Shown here piece by piece: positions 25,681 through 34,391 of a stretch of DNA of 64,000 bases (positions within the stretch are counted from its first letter, which is position 1; every line of letters starts with the position of its first letter). Source of the DNA: GCA-2705995 sp965661625 (GTDB lineage: Bacteria > Bacteroidota > Bacteroidia > Flavobacteriales_G > Salibacteraceae). The position numbers and the translations under genes are program-made. The DNA lies in NCBI GenBank assembly GCA_965661625.1, contig CBFIEM010000008.1, positions 1-64,000 on the forward strand, written 5' to 3'. Under the pieces are notes generated by a model that saw only the letters and a program-made list of their open reading frames with translations, did no database searches and was not told where the DNA came from.

Positions 25681-26487
25681 ATGAAATATAGCCTCACCAT
25701 TATTCTCTTTATGTTGATTGCTGGAAGCACAATAGCTCAGCGCACATTTGATGTGGGTATTTTTGGAGGTACCTCTTGGTATAATGGTGACATCAACCCA
25801 AACCGACATTTTCCATCAGGTCAAATGAATACTTCGGCAGGCGGTCATTTCAGAATTAATTTCGATGACCGATGGTCTTGGAAACAAGCCATTCGTATTG
25901 GAAAAATAAATGCAGATGATTCGGAATCACCTGACGCATTTCAAAAAGTTCGAAACCTGAATTTTGAATCTCCGATTTACGAATTCTCGTCTACAGTTGA
26001 GTTTAACTTTTTCAAGTTTGATCCTTTTAAAGAAAACCACAATTTTTCTCCATATACGTTTATAGGATTGGGCTTATTCTACATGAACCCAACAACCACA
26101 CTCGACGGAAATACTTACACGTTAAAAGATGTTAAAACAGAAGAAAACGATTACAGTAACATCCAGCTTGCAATGCCCTTTGGATTTGGCGTCAAAGTTA
26201 GGCTGAGTAAACATATTATTTTAGAGGGTGAATGGGGACTTAGAAGGACATTTACAGACTATATGGATGATGTTAGCGGGAACTACCCAAGCGACCCTAA
26301 CAATCTGAATGCTATACAAATAGACCTTTCAGACCGATCTCTTGAGCAGCAAGGAGACGACGGAACAAACTGGGGCACACAACGAGGCGATTCTCAAACA
26401 AACGACTGGTACTCTTTTGTAGGAGTCAGCCTCGTAGTCAACCTCAACGGAGACCCTTCCAAGTGCTACTTCAATCTTTATAAATAA
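25681..26487 (+). CDS. DUF6089-type outer-membrane beta-barrel protein
   Basis: A 268-aa protein with signal peptide (1-19, ending TIAQ) and an eight-strand-type barrel pattern. The N-terminal FDVGIFGGTSWYNGDINP is typical of the DUF6089 family, which in Bacteroidota regularly lies between NAD kinase and UppS or BamA. The C-terminus has NLNGDPSKCYFNLYK. Function is not established; the conserved position suggests a role in outer-membrane biogenesis. It is 47 bp from nadK and 45 bp from uppS. Confidence 0.85.
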   Translation: MKYSLTIILFMLIAGSTIAQRTFDVGIFGGTSWYNGDINPNRHFPSGQMNTSAGGHFRINFDDRWSWKQAIRIGKINADDSESPDAFQKVRNLNFESPIYEFSSTVEFNFFKFDPFKENHNFSPYTFIGLGLFYMNPTTTLDGNTYTLKDVKTEENDYSNIQLAMPFGFGVKVRLSKHIILEGEWGLRRTFTDYMDDVSGNYPSDPNNLNAIQIDLSDRSLEQQGDDGTNWGTQRGDSQTNDWYSFVGVSLVVNLNGDPSKCYFNLYK

Positions 26488-26489
26488 AG

Positions 26490-26497
26490 TATATTTG
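26490..26497 (+). promoter_or_regulatory. -7 element upstream of uppS-bamA
   Basis: TATATTTG, a full match to TAnnTTTG, lies in the intergenic spacer 35 bp before the uppS GTG start. No -33 TTG at standard spacing. It could drive an internal transcript for uppS-bamA-skp-skp. Confidence 0.4.
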
Positions 26498-26532
26498 TCG
26501 CCTATTTTCGGGAGGTTAAAGAACCCCAATCA

Positions 26533-27276
26533 GTGGATATTAAAACAGACATAAACGTAGATCGATTACCAAAGCATGTTGCCATCATTATGGACGGGAA
26601 TGGTCGTTGGGCAAAAAGCCATGGCAAGGCGCGAATTTTCGGTCATAAAAATGCGATTACAGCTGTTAGAGAAACTACTGAAGCTGCTGCAGAACTGGGC
26701 ATTAAACACCTCACCCTCTATGCGTTTAGTACAGAGAATTGGAATCGCCCGCGTTTTGAAGTCAATGCTTTAATGGAGCTTTTAGTGAATACAATCAATA
26801 AGGAGCTCGATACACTAATGAAAAATAACATCCGTTTATTGGCTATCGGGGATATCGAAAACCTTCCAAAATCGTGTCAAAAGGGATTAAAGGTGGCAAT
26901 AGACAAGACTGCAGGTAATCACGGCATGGAGCTTATTTTAGCGCTGAGTTATAGTGCTCGTTGGGAAATCGTGAAAGCTGTAAAAACGATTGGTCAGCAT
27001 GTTTTGGATGGAGAAGTTCAGGTTGAGGATATCGATGAAGAACTCTTCTCGAAGCACTTAGCAACAGCAGACTTCCCAGACCCTGAACTCATGATTCGAA
27101 CAAGTGGTGAGTACCGAATAAGCAACTTCTTACTCTGGCAACTGGCCTATACAGAGTTATCATTTATTAATAAATATTGGCCTGATTTTAGAAAAGAAGA
27201 CCTCTATCAAGCAATTATTGATTATCAGAAACGAGAACGTAGATTCGGAAAGACTAGTGAACAATTTAAAGCGTAA
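26533..27276 (+). CDS. uppS: undecaprenyl diphosphate synthase (di-trans,poly-cis)
   Basis: Builds the C55 lipid carrier for peptidoglycan and O-antigen. The 247-aa protein carries catalytic D21 in IIMDGNGRWAK, the FGH segment, YAFSTENWNRP, and the C-terminal DPELMIRTSGEYRISNFLLWQLAYTE signature. It starts with GTG at 26533; no in-frame ATG precedes the conserved motif. The bamA start lies inside its last 20 bp. Confidence 0.97.
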   Translation: MDIKTDINVDRLPKHVAIIMDGNGRWAKSHGKARIFGHKNAITAVRETTEAAAELGIKHLTLYAFSTENWNRPRFEVNALMELLVNTINKELDTLMKNNIRLLAIGDIENLPKSCQKGLKVAIDKTAGNHGMELILALSYSARWEIVKAVKTIGQHVLDGEVQVEDIDEELFSKHLATADFPDPELMIRTSGEYRISNFLLWQLAYTELSFINKYWPDFRKEDLYQAIIDYQKRERRFGKTSEQFKA

Positions 27277-29905
27277 TACCCTATTCACACTTGTGTTCAT
27301 GGTGGCGCTATTCATTGGCAATCCATCACATGCCCAACTGAAATTATCAGGTGGACAGGAGCCCACAATTGACTATGCTAACCCCATAAAATATGAAATT
27401 GGTGGTATCGTTGTTTCCGGAACCCAGTTTCTGGATCCGAATGCTATTTTACTCATCAGTGGATTGGCTGTAGGAGAAACCATTGAGGTTCCAGGTCCAA
27501 AAATTTCAGAAGCCATTCAAAACCTTTGGGATCAAGGCCTCTTTTCAACAGTAGATGTGCGCTACCAAAGAATACAAGGTGGCAAGATTTTCTTGGAAGT
27601 TTATATTGAAGAGCAACCGCGTTTGTCGCGTTATTCATTTCGAGGTGTTTCTAAGTCTGAGGCAGACAAGATTAGAGAAGAGGTTAACCTTTACCGTGAA
27701 AAGATTGTCACAAAGAATTTATTGCTGACCACCGAAAACACCGTTAGGGAGTTTTTCATCGATAAAGGCTATTTGAATGCTGATGTAGAGGTTGTGCAAA
27801 AAGCAGACACCTTAATTGCGAACCATGTCGAGCTGCGGATTATTGTACGCAAAAATGAAAAGGTTAAAATCAATGAAATAATAATCCGAGGAAACACACT
27901 TTTTAGTGATCGTAAATTGCGAAAGCAACTTGATGAAACAAAAGATAAAAGCAGGTTTCGTCCATTCTACAAATTAGATGAGTACTTAAAAAACATGATT
28001 TCCAGTCTTTGGAGAGGGAAAAATGACACCGTTACAAGTATCACTAAGTCGTACTTCGAAGACCGCATCCGATTAAGGGTCTTTAAAAGTTCGCGCTACA
28101 TCAAAAGTGATTTTCAAGCGGATCTAAAAAACATTATTGCTGCTTACAATGCTGAAGGATACCGCGATGCCAAAATTGTATTTGACACGGTATATGACTA
28201 CAATGAGAAACTAGTAAATATTGAAATTGAAATAGACGAAGGAAACCGCTACTATTTTAGAAATATTGAATGGATTGGGAACTCAATTTACACGACAAGC
28301 CAACTTAATGCAGTGCTAGGCATAAACAAAGGTGATGTTTACAGTCCAGACATCCTAGATATGCGCTTGTTCATGAATCAGAACGGGTTGGATGTGAGCT
28401 CCCTTTACATGGATGATGGCTACCTCTTTTTCGATGTCAATCCCGTTGAGAAACAAATTATCAATGATTCCATTGATTTAGAGATTCGTATCCGCGAGGG
28501 ACAACAGGCTCGAGTAAATCAGGTAATAATCCGAGGTAACACCAAAACTAAGGAACATGTTATTCGTCGAGAAGTCAAAACTCGCCCAGGTGATTTATTC
28601 AGTCGAGCGGATATAATACGTACCCAACGGGAACTCAGTTTACTTGGTTATTTTGACCCACAAGCGATGAACGTGGTTCCAAAGCCCAACCCCGTAGATG
28701 GAACCGTAGACATTGAATACCAGGTACAAGAAAGGCCAAATGATCAAATTGAGTTATCTGGTGGATTTGGAGGCGGTAGAATTGTTGGAACACTCGGTGT
28801 TTCATTCAATAACTTCTCGACCAAGAATTTCTTCAAAAAAGAATCATGGCGCCCATTACCATCCGGGGATGGGCAGCGTCTAAGTTTAAGAGCTCAGACT
28901 AATGGAGCATTCTTTCAGTCATACAACATTTCATTTACTGAGCCTTGGCTAGGTGGCAAGCGACCAAACGCGTTAAGTGTATCAGCTTATTACTCCATTC
29001 AATCTAATGGTCTAAATCGCGGTGATGCGAACCGACAAAGCATAGACATTTTTGGTGTTTCCGTTGGGCTTGGTAAACGACTTCGAGCTCCCGATGATAA
29101 TTTCACTTTGTATTTAGAAGGTAGCTTTCAGAACTATAATGTTCAACAATGGAATGCATTTAGAGACTTCTCGAATGGACATGCAAACAATATTTTTGGA
29201 AAAGCTGTATTTGGTCGCTCATCAATAAACGACTTAAATTTCCCAACTAGTGGATCTAAAACTACAGTTACACTTCAAGCAACTCCTCCATACTCCCTCG
29301 TAAATAACAAAGACTACGAAAACCTTAGTACCCAAGAGAAGTTTAAATTTATTGAGTACCATAAATGGAAATTCACGAGTGAGTGGTACAATACACTAGC
29401 TGGTAAAGAGCGTAAAGTTGTACTCTTTACTAAAGTTGGGTTCGGAACACTTGGCTCCTATAATTCTGAAGTTGGGTTTGCTCCTTTCGAGCGTTTTTAC
29501 TTAGGTGGATCTGGCCTGACAGGCTTTGCCCTTGATGGTCGAGAAATTATTGCCTTAAGGGGGTATGATGATCAATCCTTGAGCCCAATAACAAATGGAG
29601 CTGCAACAGGGGGAACTATTATCAATAAATACACAGCCGAACTCCGATTCCCGTTTACCCTAAATCCTCAAGCGATGGTTTATGCACTGGCATTTGCTGA
29701 GGCTGGAAACACATGGGACTCATACATAGACTACAATCCTTTTGCTGTTAAACGATCAGCAGGTGTTGGTATCCGCATATTCCTGCCCATGTTTGGACTC
29801 CTAGGACTTGACTATGGATACCGATTTGATGATGTGGCGAGTCGTCCTGGAATGCAACGATCTCAAATACATTTTACAATTGGCGCGAATCTTGGAGAAC
29901 TGTAA
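27257..29905 (+). CDS. bamA: outer-membrane protein assembly factor BamA
   Basis: Folds and inserts outer-membrane proteins. From GTG 27257 the 882-aa product has a signal peptide (1-27, LFTLVFMVALFIGNPSHAQ), POTRA domains over about 50-475 (for example IGGIVVSGTQFLDPNAILLI and VNQVIIRGNTKTKEHVIRREV) and the Omp85 barrel (about 480-882) with GGFGGGRIVGTLG. The loop-6 motif appears as ALRGYDDQ; in Bacteroidota LRGY replaces VRGF. The C-terminus is NLGEL. The frame opens 39 bp earlier at TTG, but the GTG gives a proper signal peptide. Two skp-like genes follow. Confidence 0.95.
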   Translation: MNNLKRNTLFTLVFMVALFIGNPSHAQLKLSGGQEPTIDYANPIKYEIGGIVVSGTQFLDPNAILLISGLAVGETIEVPGPKISEAIQNLWDQGLFSTVDVRYQRIQGGKIFLEVYIEEQPRLSRYSFRGVSKSEADKIREEVNLYREKIVTKNLLLTTENTVREFFIDKGYLNADVEVVQKADTLIANHVELRIIVRKNEKVKINEIIIRGNTLFSDRKLRKQLDETKDKSRFRPFYKLDEYLKNMISSLWRGKNDTVTSITKSYFEDRIRLRVFKSSRYIKSDFQADLKNIIAAYNAEGYRDAKIVFDTVYDYNEKLVNIEIEIDEGNRYYFRNIEWIGNSIYTTSQLNAVLGINKGDVYSPDILDMRLFMNQNGLDVSSLYMDDGYLFFDVNPVEKQIINDSIDLEIRIREGQQARVNQVIIRGNTKTKEHVIRREVKTRPGDLFSRADIIRTQRELSLLGYFDPQAMNVVPKPNPVDGTVDIEYQVQERPNDQIELSGGFGGGRIVGTLGVSFNNFSTKNFFKKESWRPLPSGDGQRLSLRAQTNGAFFQSYNISFTEPWLGGKRPNALSVSAYYSIQSNGLNRGDANRQSIDIFGVSVGLGKRLRAPDDNFTLYLEGSFQNYNVQQWNAFRDFSNGHANNIFGKAVFGRSSINDLNFPTSGSKTTVTLQATPPYSLVNNKDYENLSTQEKFKFIEYHKWKFTSEWYNTLAGKERKVVLFTKVGFGTLGSYNSEVGFAPFERFYLGGSGLTGFALDGREIIALRGYDDQSLSPITNGAATGGTIINKYTAELRFPFTLNPQAMVYALAFAEAGNTWDSYIDYNPFAVKRSAGVGIRIFLPMFGLLGLDYGYRFDDVASRPGMQRSQIHFTIGANLGEL

Positions 29906-29916
29906 ATAAAAGCACT

Positions 29917-30438
29917 ATGAAAAAACTTTGTCTACTTTTTATCCTTTCATTTCTTGGCCTTTCAGTCCAAGCTCAACGTTTTGCCTATGTGGACTCCCAG
30001 TATATTTTGGACAATATGCCCGAATATCAAGACGCTAAAAAAGAATTAGATGAAATGTCTAATACATGGCAAAAAACCGTAGAAGCGAAATATACAGAGA
30101 TTGATCGCCTGTATGAAGCTTATCAAGCAGAAGCAATACTTCTAACCGATGAAATGAAACGTAAACGTGAAGAAGAGATCATTGGAAAAGAAAAAGAAGC
30201 GAAAGACTTTCAACGCGCCAAATTTGGGGTTGATGGAGAGTTATTCAAAAAAAGACAAGAATTAATAAAACCGCTGCAAGATCGGATTTATACAGCCATT
30301 AAAGAGTTGGCCGATGAACGCAGCTATGCAGCCATTTTTGATAAAGCGAATAACACGAGTATCCTCTACTCAAACCCAAAGTATGATAAAAGCGATACAA
30401 TCCTGAAAAAATTGGGTATATCAGCTTCATCAGATTAA
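29917..30438 (+). CDS. OmpH/Skp family periplasmic chaperone (copy 1)
   Basis: A 173-aa periplasmic holdase for unfolded outer-membrane proteins. It has a signal peptide (1-19, LGLSVQA), RFAYVDSQYIL at the mature start, and long charged coiled-coil arms (about 35-125), followed by LADERSYAAIFDKANN, the typical OmpH C-terminal strand. It starts 11 bp after bamA; a paralogous copy follows after 27 bp. The pair behind bamA is a standard Bacteroidota arrangement. Confidence 0.93.
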   Translation: MKKLCLLFILSFLGLSVQAQRFAYVDSQYILDNMPEYQDAKKELDEMSNTWQKTVEAKYTEIDRLYEAYQAEAILLTDEMKRKREEEIIGKEKEAKDFQRAKFGVDGELFKKRQELIKPLQDRIYTAIKELADERSYAAIFDKANNTSILYSNPKYDKSDTILKKLGISASSD

Positions 30439-30465
30439 TATTGCAAACTGAAAAAAAAGAGACAC

Positions 30466-30990
30466 ATGAATACAATGAAATATTTTTTAGCATCCCTACT
30501 ATTAGTTGCAGCAACTGTAACATTTGCACAAGAAGAGGAAAATACGGCCTTACGCGTTGCACACATCAACTCAAATGAGTTATTGATGATTATGCCGGAG
30601 CGCGATAGTATTCAGAAAGAACTTGAGGCCTACAAGGTTCAGCTCGAAACACAGTTGCGCACTATGAGTACAGAGTACGAAGCCAAAGTAGCCGAATATC
30701 AGCAAAATCAGCAGACTTGGCCAGAGATTGTGAAGCAATCTAAAGTGAAAGAGATTACCGAAATCGAAGGGCGGATTGGTGAATTTCAACAAAGCGCTCA
30801 GGGAGATCTTCAAACTAAAGAGCAACAACTTATTGCTCCGCTTTTAGATCGCGCTGAAAAAGCAATTAAAGAGGTAGCAGAGGCAAACGGATACACCTAT
30901 GTTCTAGACACAAGCTCTGGTTCTATTTTATATTTTCCTGATAGCCTTGATTTATTACCTCAAGTAAAAAAGCACTTACAAATTCCTTAA
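30466..30990 (+). CDS. OmpH/Skp family periplasmic chaperone (copy 2)
   Basis: A 174-aa paralogue of the preceding gene: signal peptide (1-21 or so, ATVTFAQ), VAHINSNELLMIMPERDSIQKEL, a coiled-coil middle and the C-terminal VAEANGYTYVLDTSSGSILYF. Two ATG codons, 30466 and 30475, could serve as start. Skp copies in tandem probably form homo- or heterotrimers; which is not shown by sequence. A terminator follows at once. Confidence 0.93.
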   Translation: MNTMKYFLASLLLVAATVTFAQEEENTALRVAHINSNELLMIMPERDSIQKELEAYKVQLETQLRTMSTEYEAKVAEYQQNQQTWPEIVKQSKVKEITEIEGRIGEFQQSAQGDLQTKEQQLIAPLLDRAEKAIKEVAEANGYTYVLDTSSGSILYFPDSLDLLPQVKKHLQIP

Positions 30991-30995
30991 TTTCG

Positions 30996-31020
30996 AAAGC
31001 ACCAAATAGGTGCTTTTTTT
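30996..31020 (+). terminator. Rho-independent terminator abutting the murI start
   Basis: AAAGCACC pairs with GGTGCTTT around an AAATA loop, followed by a T run that ends at 31020. The murI ATG begins at 31021 with no spacer, so termination here would release the bamA-skp transcript immediately before the murI coding region. Confidence 0.85.
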
Positions 31021-31803
31021 ATGGCAGGAATAGGAATGTTTGACTCCGGGGTTGGGGGATTAAGTGTCTGGCACGAAATAGTTCAGCAGAACCCTTTTGA
31101 ACCCATTCATTACATTGCAGATAGCAAGTACGCCCCTTATGGAGAAAAGTCGGTAGCTGAGATACTTAAAAGGTCTAAACGGCATACTGAATTTTTATTA
31201 TCCAAAAATGTCTCCCTCATTGTAATTGCATGCAATACAGCAACTACAATGACAGCAAGTATTTTACGGGAAAGTTACGATGTGCCATTTGTTGGAATTG
31301 AGCCCGCCTATAAGCCGGCAGCTTTATATTCCAAAAGGAAAAAAGTCGGCGTACTCGCTACTAAAGGAACGCTAGAAAGCACGCTTTTTAATGAGACCTA
31401 CTCGCGTTTCGGAAAAGATGTTGAAACTGTTATTCAAGTCGGAAAAGGTCTCGTTCAACTTATTGAAGCAGGTAAAATCAATAGTGCTGAAATGCGGGAT
31501 TTGCTCAGCAAATACATACTCCCTATGGTGGAAAAAGATGTGGATCACATTGTATTAGGATGTACACATTACCCTTTTCTAAGACCACTTATCGCAACGC
31601 TTGTACCGAGTGGTGTAAACATCATTGACTCAGGAGAGGCAGTTGCAAAAAGGGTGACCCAAGTCCTATCAGAGAACCAGTTGGCATTAACCTCAGGTAC
31701 GCCCAGCTATAGCTTTTATTCCAATGGGAACCATCAAGTCATGAAATCAATGTTAGACCGTTTTCTTCTTACCAATGCACACATTGATTACTTTGCTGAC
31801 TAA
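31021..31803 (+). CDS. murI: glutamate racemase
   Basis: Makes D-glutamate for peptidoglycan. The 260-aa protein shows FDSGVGG (7-13, with D8), catalytic C71 in ACNTATT and C181 in GCTHYPF. Length is usual. The ATG at 31021 is needed to keep the first beta-strand; starting at ATG 31036 would remove it. Its start directly follows a terminator T tract, so expression needs read-through or a promoter inside the upstream gene. The stop overlaps the convergent carbonic anhydrase stop (CTAA). Confidence 0.96.
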   Translation: MAGIGMFDSGVGGLSVWHEIVQQNPFEPIHYIADSKYAPYGEKSVAEILKRSKRHTEFLLSKNVSLIVIACNTATTMTASILRESYDVPFVGIEPAYKPAALYSKRKKVGVLATKGTLESTLFNETYSRFGKDVETVIQVGKGLVQLIEAGKINSAEMRDLLSKYILPMVEKDVDHIVLGCTHYPFLRPLIATLVPSGVNIIDSGEAVAKRVTQVLSENQLALTSGTPSYSFYSNGNHQVMKSMLDRFLLTNAHIDYFAD

Positions 31804-32318
31804 TCTTCTTGAAACCAGCTAGAGTACTTCACATAGTTTCTAGCTATTCGCTTTACTTCCCCATCGAACAACTCCCTATCAAGGTTTTTTACTTTTTTAG
31901 CAGGAACTCCGGCATAAACACTCCAAGATTCAATATGCGTCCCTTCTAAAACAACCGCTCCAGCTGCAACTATGGCATTTGATTCAATTTTAACATTATC
32001 CATAACGATGGCACCCATACCAATCAGCACATTATCTGATACCTCGCACCCATGCACCAATGCATTGTGACCAATGGAAACATCGTTCCCAATAACGGTT
32101 GACGTTTTCTCATATGTACAATGAATCACTGCACCATCTTGCACATTCACACGATTTCCCATTTGAATGCTATTTACATCTCCCCTTACTACTGCATTGA
32201 ACCAAAAGCTGCACTGATCCCCGCACGTAACATCTCCTACTACCGTACTGTTTTCACTCAAGTAACAGTCGTTTCCAAACTGTGGTGTTTTTCCCCTACA
32301 CGATTTTAACAAAGCCAT
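31800..32318 (-). CDS. gamma-carbonic anhydrase family protein
   Basis: A 172-aa left-handed beta-helix of hexapeptide repeats (about 12-145). The three zinc ligands are visible: H66 (GAVIHC), H84 (SIGHNA) and H89 (LVHGC), with the 5-residue spacing of the last pair as in the Cam enzyme (H117/H122). Such proteins (YrdA/PaaY group) often have weak or no carbonic anhydrase activity, so the substrate is uncertain. The frame continues upstream to 32399, but MALLKSCRGKTPQFG at 32318 is the family start. Confidence 0.9.
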   Translation of the reverse strand: MALLKSCRGKTPQFGNDCYLSENSTVVGDVTCGDQCSFWFNAVVRGDVNSIQMGNRVNVQDGAVIHCTYEKTSTVIGNDVSIGHNALVHGCEVSDNVLIGMGAIVMDNVKIESNAIVAAGAVVLEGTHIESWSVYAGVPAKKVKNLDRELFDGEVKRIARNYVKYSSWFQED

Positions 32319-32362
32319 ATTTAAGAATTTGTTACAAAGGTTAACATTCCACAGTTCTTCCG

Positions 32363-32370
32363 TAGTTTTG
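32363..32370 (+). promoter_or_regulatory. -7 element for Nfu gene
   Basis: TAGTTTTG matches TAnnTTTG, 19 bp before the ATG at 32390. No -33 TTG at standard spacing. Confidence 0.4.
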
Positions 32371-32389
32371 CTTTCTAAAATTTTATCAC

Positions 32390-33013
32390 ATGTCAGCAAA
32401 GAAAGAACCTGTTACTATTTACGCGGAAATGACACCAAACCCGGCTACCATGAAATTTGTAGCTAATAGTCTGCTAATTCGCTATGGAGCAACAGCTTCT
32501 TTCGATAAACCTGAAGACTGTGAAGAAGCTCCATTAGCACGTGTTCTTTTTTCTTTTCCCTTTATCAAAAGCGTATTCTTTGCAAATAACTTTGTCACGA
32601 TTACCAAAAGTGAGGGGGTCGAATGGGATGATGTTATTTTGGAGCTGAGGGAATATTTGACAAATTATCTTCAAGCAGGCCAACCCATATTCACCACCCC
32701 TCCCAAGGTTACTCAGCACGAAACCGCTTCTTCATCAGCAGAGGAAAAGTCTTTCGTGAAAATAACTGATACCCCAGCCGATGAGGTAGAAGAAAAAATA
32801 ATAAACCTTTTGGAGGAGTATGTTCGGCCAGCGGTAGAAAGTGATGGGGGTGCCATTCATTTCAAGTCGTATGATAAGGGTGAGCTTACTTTAAAACTAA
32901 GTGGCGCTTGTGCTGGATGTCCCTCTTCAACAGCAACCCTTCAAGGTGGAATTAAAAACCTATTTGCTAAATATATGCCAGAAGTAACATCAGTAGTGGC
33001 TGAAAATGCATAA
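32390..33013 (+). CDS. Nfu-type iron-sulfur cluster carrier (NifU N- and C-like domains)
   Basis: Carries Fe-S clusters to client enzymes; cytosolic. The 207-aa protein has an Nfu N-terminal domain (about 8-98, TPNPATMKFVAN) and a NifU C-terminal domain (about 133-205) with the cluster-binding pair C174 and C177 (CAGCPSS). LEEYVRPAVESDGGAIHF is the standard lead-in. This is the two-domain form found in Bacteroidota and mitochondria. Monocistronic in appearance. Confidence 0.94.
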   Translation: MSAKKEPVTIYAEMTPNPATMKFVANSLLIRYGATASFDKPEDCEEAPLARVLFSFPFIKSVFFANNFVTITKSEGVEWDDVILELREYLTNYLQAGQPIFTTPPKVTQHETASSSAEEKSFVKITDTPADEVEEKIINLLEEYVRPAVESDGGAIHFKSYDKGELTLKLSGACAGCPSSTATLQGGIKNLFAKYMPEVTSVVAENA

Positions 33014-33075
33014 CTGATTTATGGAATTTTTTAAGGCAGTGCATCTTATCAACGAATCAATAAAATGTATGCCTT

Positions 33076-33807
33076 ATGAACACGTTTCGCCTCTTATTAG
33101 CAACACTAATACTCTTTCTTACGCTCCCTAATGCTATTCACGCAAATGGAATTGGATCAATTCGCGGCAAAATTGTAGACCAAGAAACTGGAAAGCCAAT
33201 CTATATGGCTGCGGTGGCAGTGACTTTCGGGAGTGATGTAATTGGCACAACTACTGATATTGAAGGCCGATTTCATTTAAAGCCAATTCCTACTGGCACC
33301 TATGCTTTAAAGGTTCAAATGGTCGGCTACCCAAAATTTGAGCTAAGCAATGTGCACGTGTCTTCTAATAAAGTTACCATGCTTGGTGAAATACCACTTA
33401 CTGCGGGGATTAACATAAATACTTTCGTGAAACTTGAACACATTACTCCTTTAATCAATCCTGAAGACCCCATGGCAATTCCGTTAAGGTGGGATGACAT
33501 TGAGAAAAGTCCTGCACTAAGAAACCCTGAAGGTCTGATTGCTTCTATGGGCCAAGGTGTTTACCAAAAAGATGAAGGGCAACCCATTCATTTCCGGGGA
33601 GCTAGAGATGATGCTAGCTATTATTTTGTGGATGGGATAAAGGTAAAAGGTCCAGGTTTTGGCATCCCATCTCAGGCCATCGGTGAAATAACCATTTACA
33701 CGGGAGGAATCCCCGCCCAATATGGCGATGTTACCGGAGGGATTGTTGTAGTCGAAACAAAAAGCTATTTTGACTTATATAACCGTTATACGAATAATCA
33801 TAATTAA
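33076..33807 (+). CDS. barrel-less TonB-receptor plug protein (candidate T9SS Plug subunit)
   Basis: A 243-aa exported protein: signal peptide (1-23, LPNAIHA), a carboxypeptidase regulatory-like domain (about 27-112, GSIRGKIVDQETGKPI), then a plug domain (about 120-232, with IHFRGARDDASYYFVDGIKVKG and ITIYTGGIPAQYGDVTGGIVVVET) and a stop only 10 residues later. There is no barrel and no frameshifted barrel downstream. From memory, the SprA translocon of Flavobacterium johnsoniae includes a Plug protein of this kind that seals the channel; homology here is inference. The ECF sigma gene starts 8 bp after its stop, so they are co-transcribed. Confidence 0.8.
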   Translation: MNTFRLLLATLILFLTLPNAIHANGIGSIRGKIVDQETGKPIYMAAVAVTFGSDVIGTTTDIEGRFHLKPIPTGTYALKVQMVGYPKFELSNVHVSSNKVTMLGEIPLTAGININTFVKLEHITPLINPEDPMAIPLRWDDIEKSPALRNPEGLIASMGQGVYQKDEGQPIHFRGARDDASYYFVDGIKVKGPGFGIPSQAIGEITIYTGGIPAQYGDVTGGIVVVETKSYFDLYNRYTNNHN

Positions 33808-33815
33808 CAAAAGCC

Positions 33816-34391
33816 TTGTTCAGAAAGCGCAAGAACAGCTATAAAAACTTTTCAGATGAGCAGCTTTTAGCGACCTATAAGGACACTAAAAGTCAGCTCA
33901 TTGTTGCGGAGTTATTCAACCGATTCCAGCACCTCATTTTTGGTGTTGGTTTGCGCTATTTTAAAAATGAAGCTGATGCCCACGAATTAGTTAGTCAAGT
34001 CTTTGAGAAGCTGAATAACGACTTGAGCAAACATGAAATAACCAACTTTCAAGGTTGGATTTATCAAGTAGCACGAAATGCTTGCTTAATGACATTGCGA
34101 AGCAGGAAACGAAAGGAAGCGAAAATCGAGGAAGCCAGCACCTACATTCATGGTGAAGGTGGCGGTGATGAAAAATTAGCATTAGAGCACCGGCTGGATG
34201 CCTTGGAGCTAGCAATGACAAAATTAGCAACAGAACAACGAACATGCATCTCATTGTTTTACCTCGAAAGCAAGAGTTACAGTGAAATAGAAACAATAAC
34301 AGGTTTTACAAACAAGCAAGTAAAAAGTTATATTCAAAACGGTAAGCGCAATTTGCGTTTAGGATTGGAAGCACATGGAAACGCATCATAA
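33816..34391 (+). CDS. ECF-type RNA polymerase sigma factor
   Basis: A 191-aa sigma factor with region 2 (about 30-98, ELFNRFQHLIFGVGLRYFKNEADAHELVSQVFEKL and FQGWIYQVARNACL) and region 4 (about 128-180, LATEQRTCISLFYLESKSYSEIETITGFTNKQVKSYIQNGKRNLR). It starts at TTG 33816, the only start that keeps the N-terminus. The 3' end overlaps the membrane TPR gene by 17 bp, so the next product, which has an anti-sigma-like N-terminus, is its likely regulator. Confidence 0.92.
   Translation: MFRKRKNSYKNFSDEQLLATYKDTKSQLIVAELFNRFQHLIFGVGLRYFKNEADAHELVSQVFEKLNNDLSKHEITNFQGWIYQVARNACLMTLRSRKRKEAKIEEASTYIHGEGGGDEKLALEHRLDALELAMTKLATEQRTCISLFYLESKSYSEIETITGFTNKQVKSYIQNGKRNLRLGLEAHGNAS

Noticed and set aside
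33076..33807. Pseudogene of a SusC-like receptor
   Set aside because: The frame ends cleanly after the plug domain, the sigma gene follows after 8 bp, and no barrel coding sequence is found in any frame downstream.
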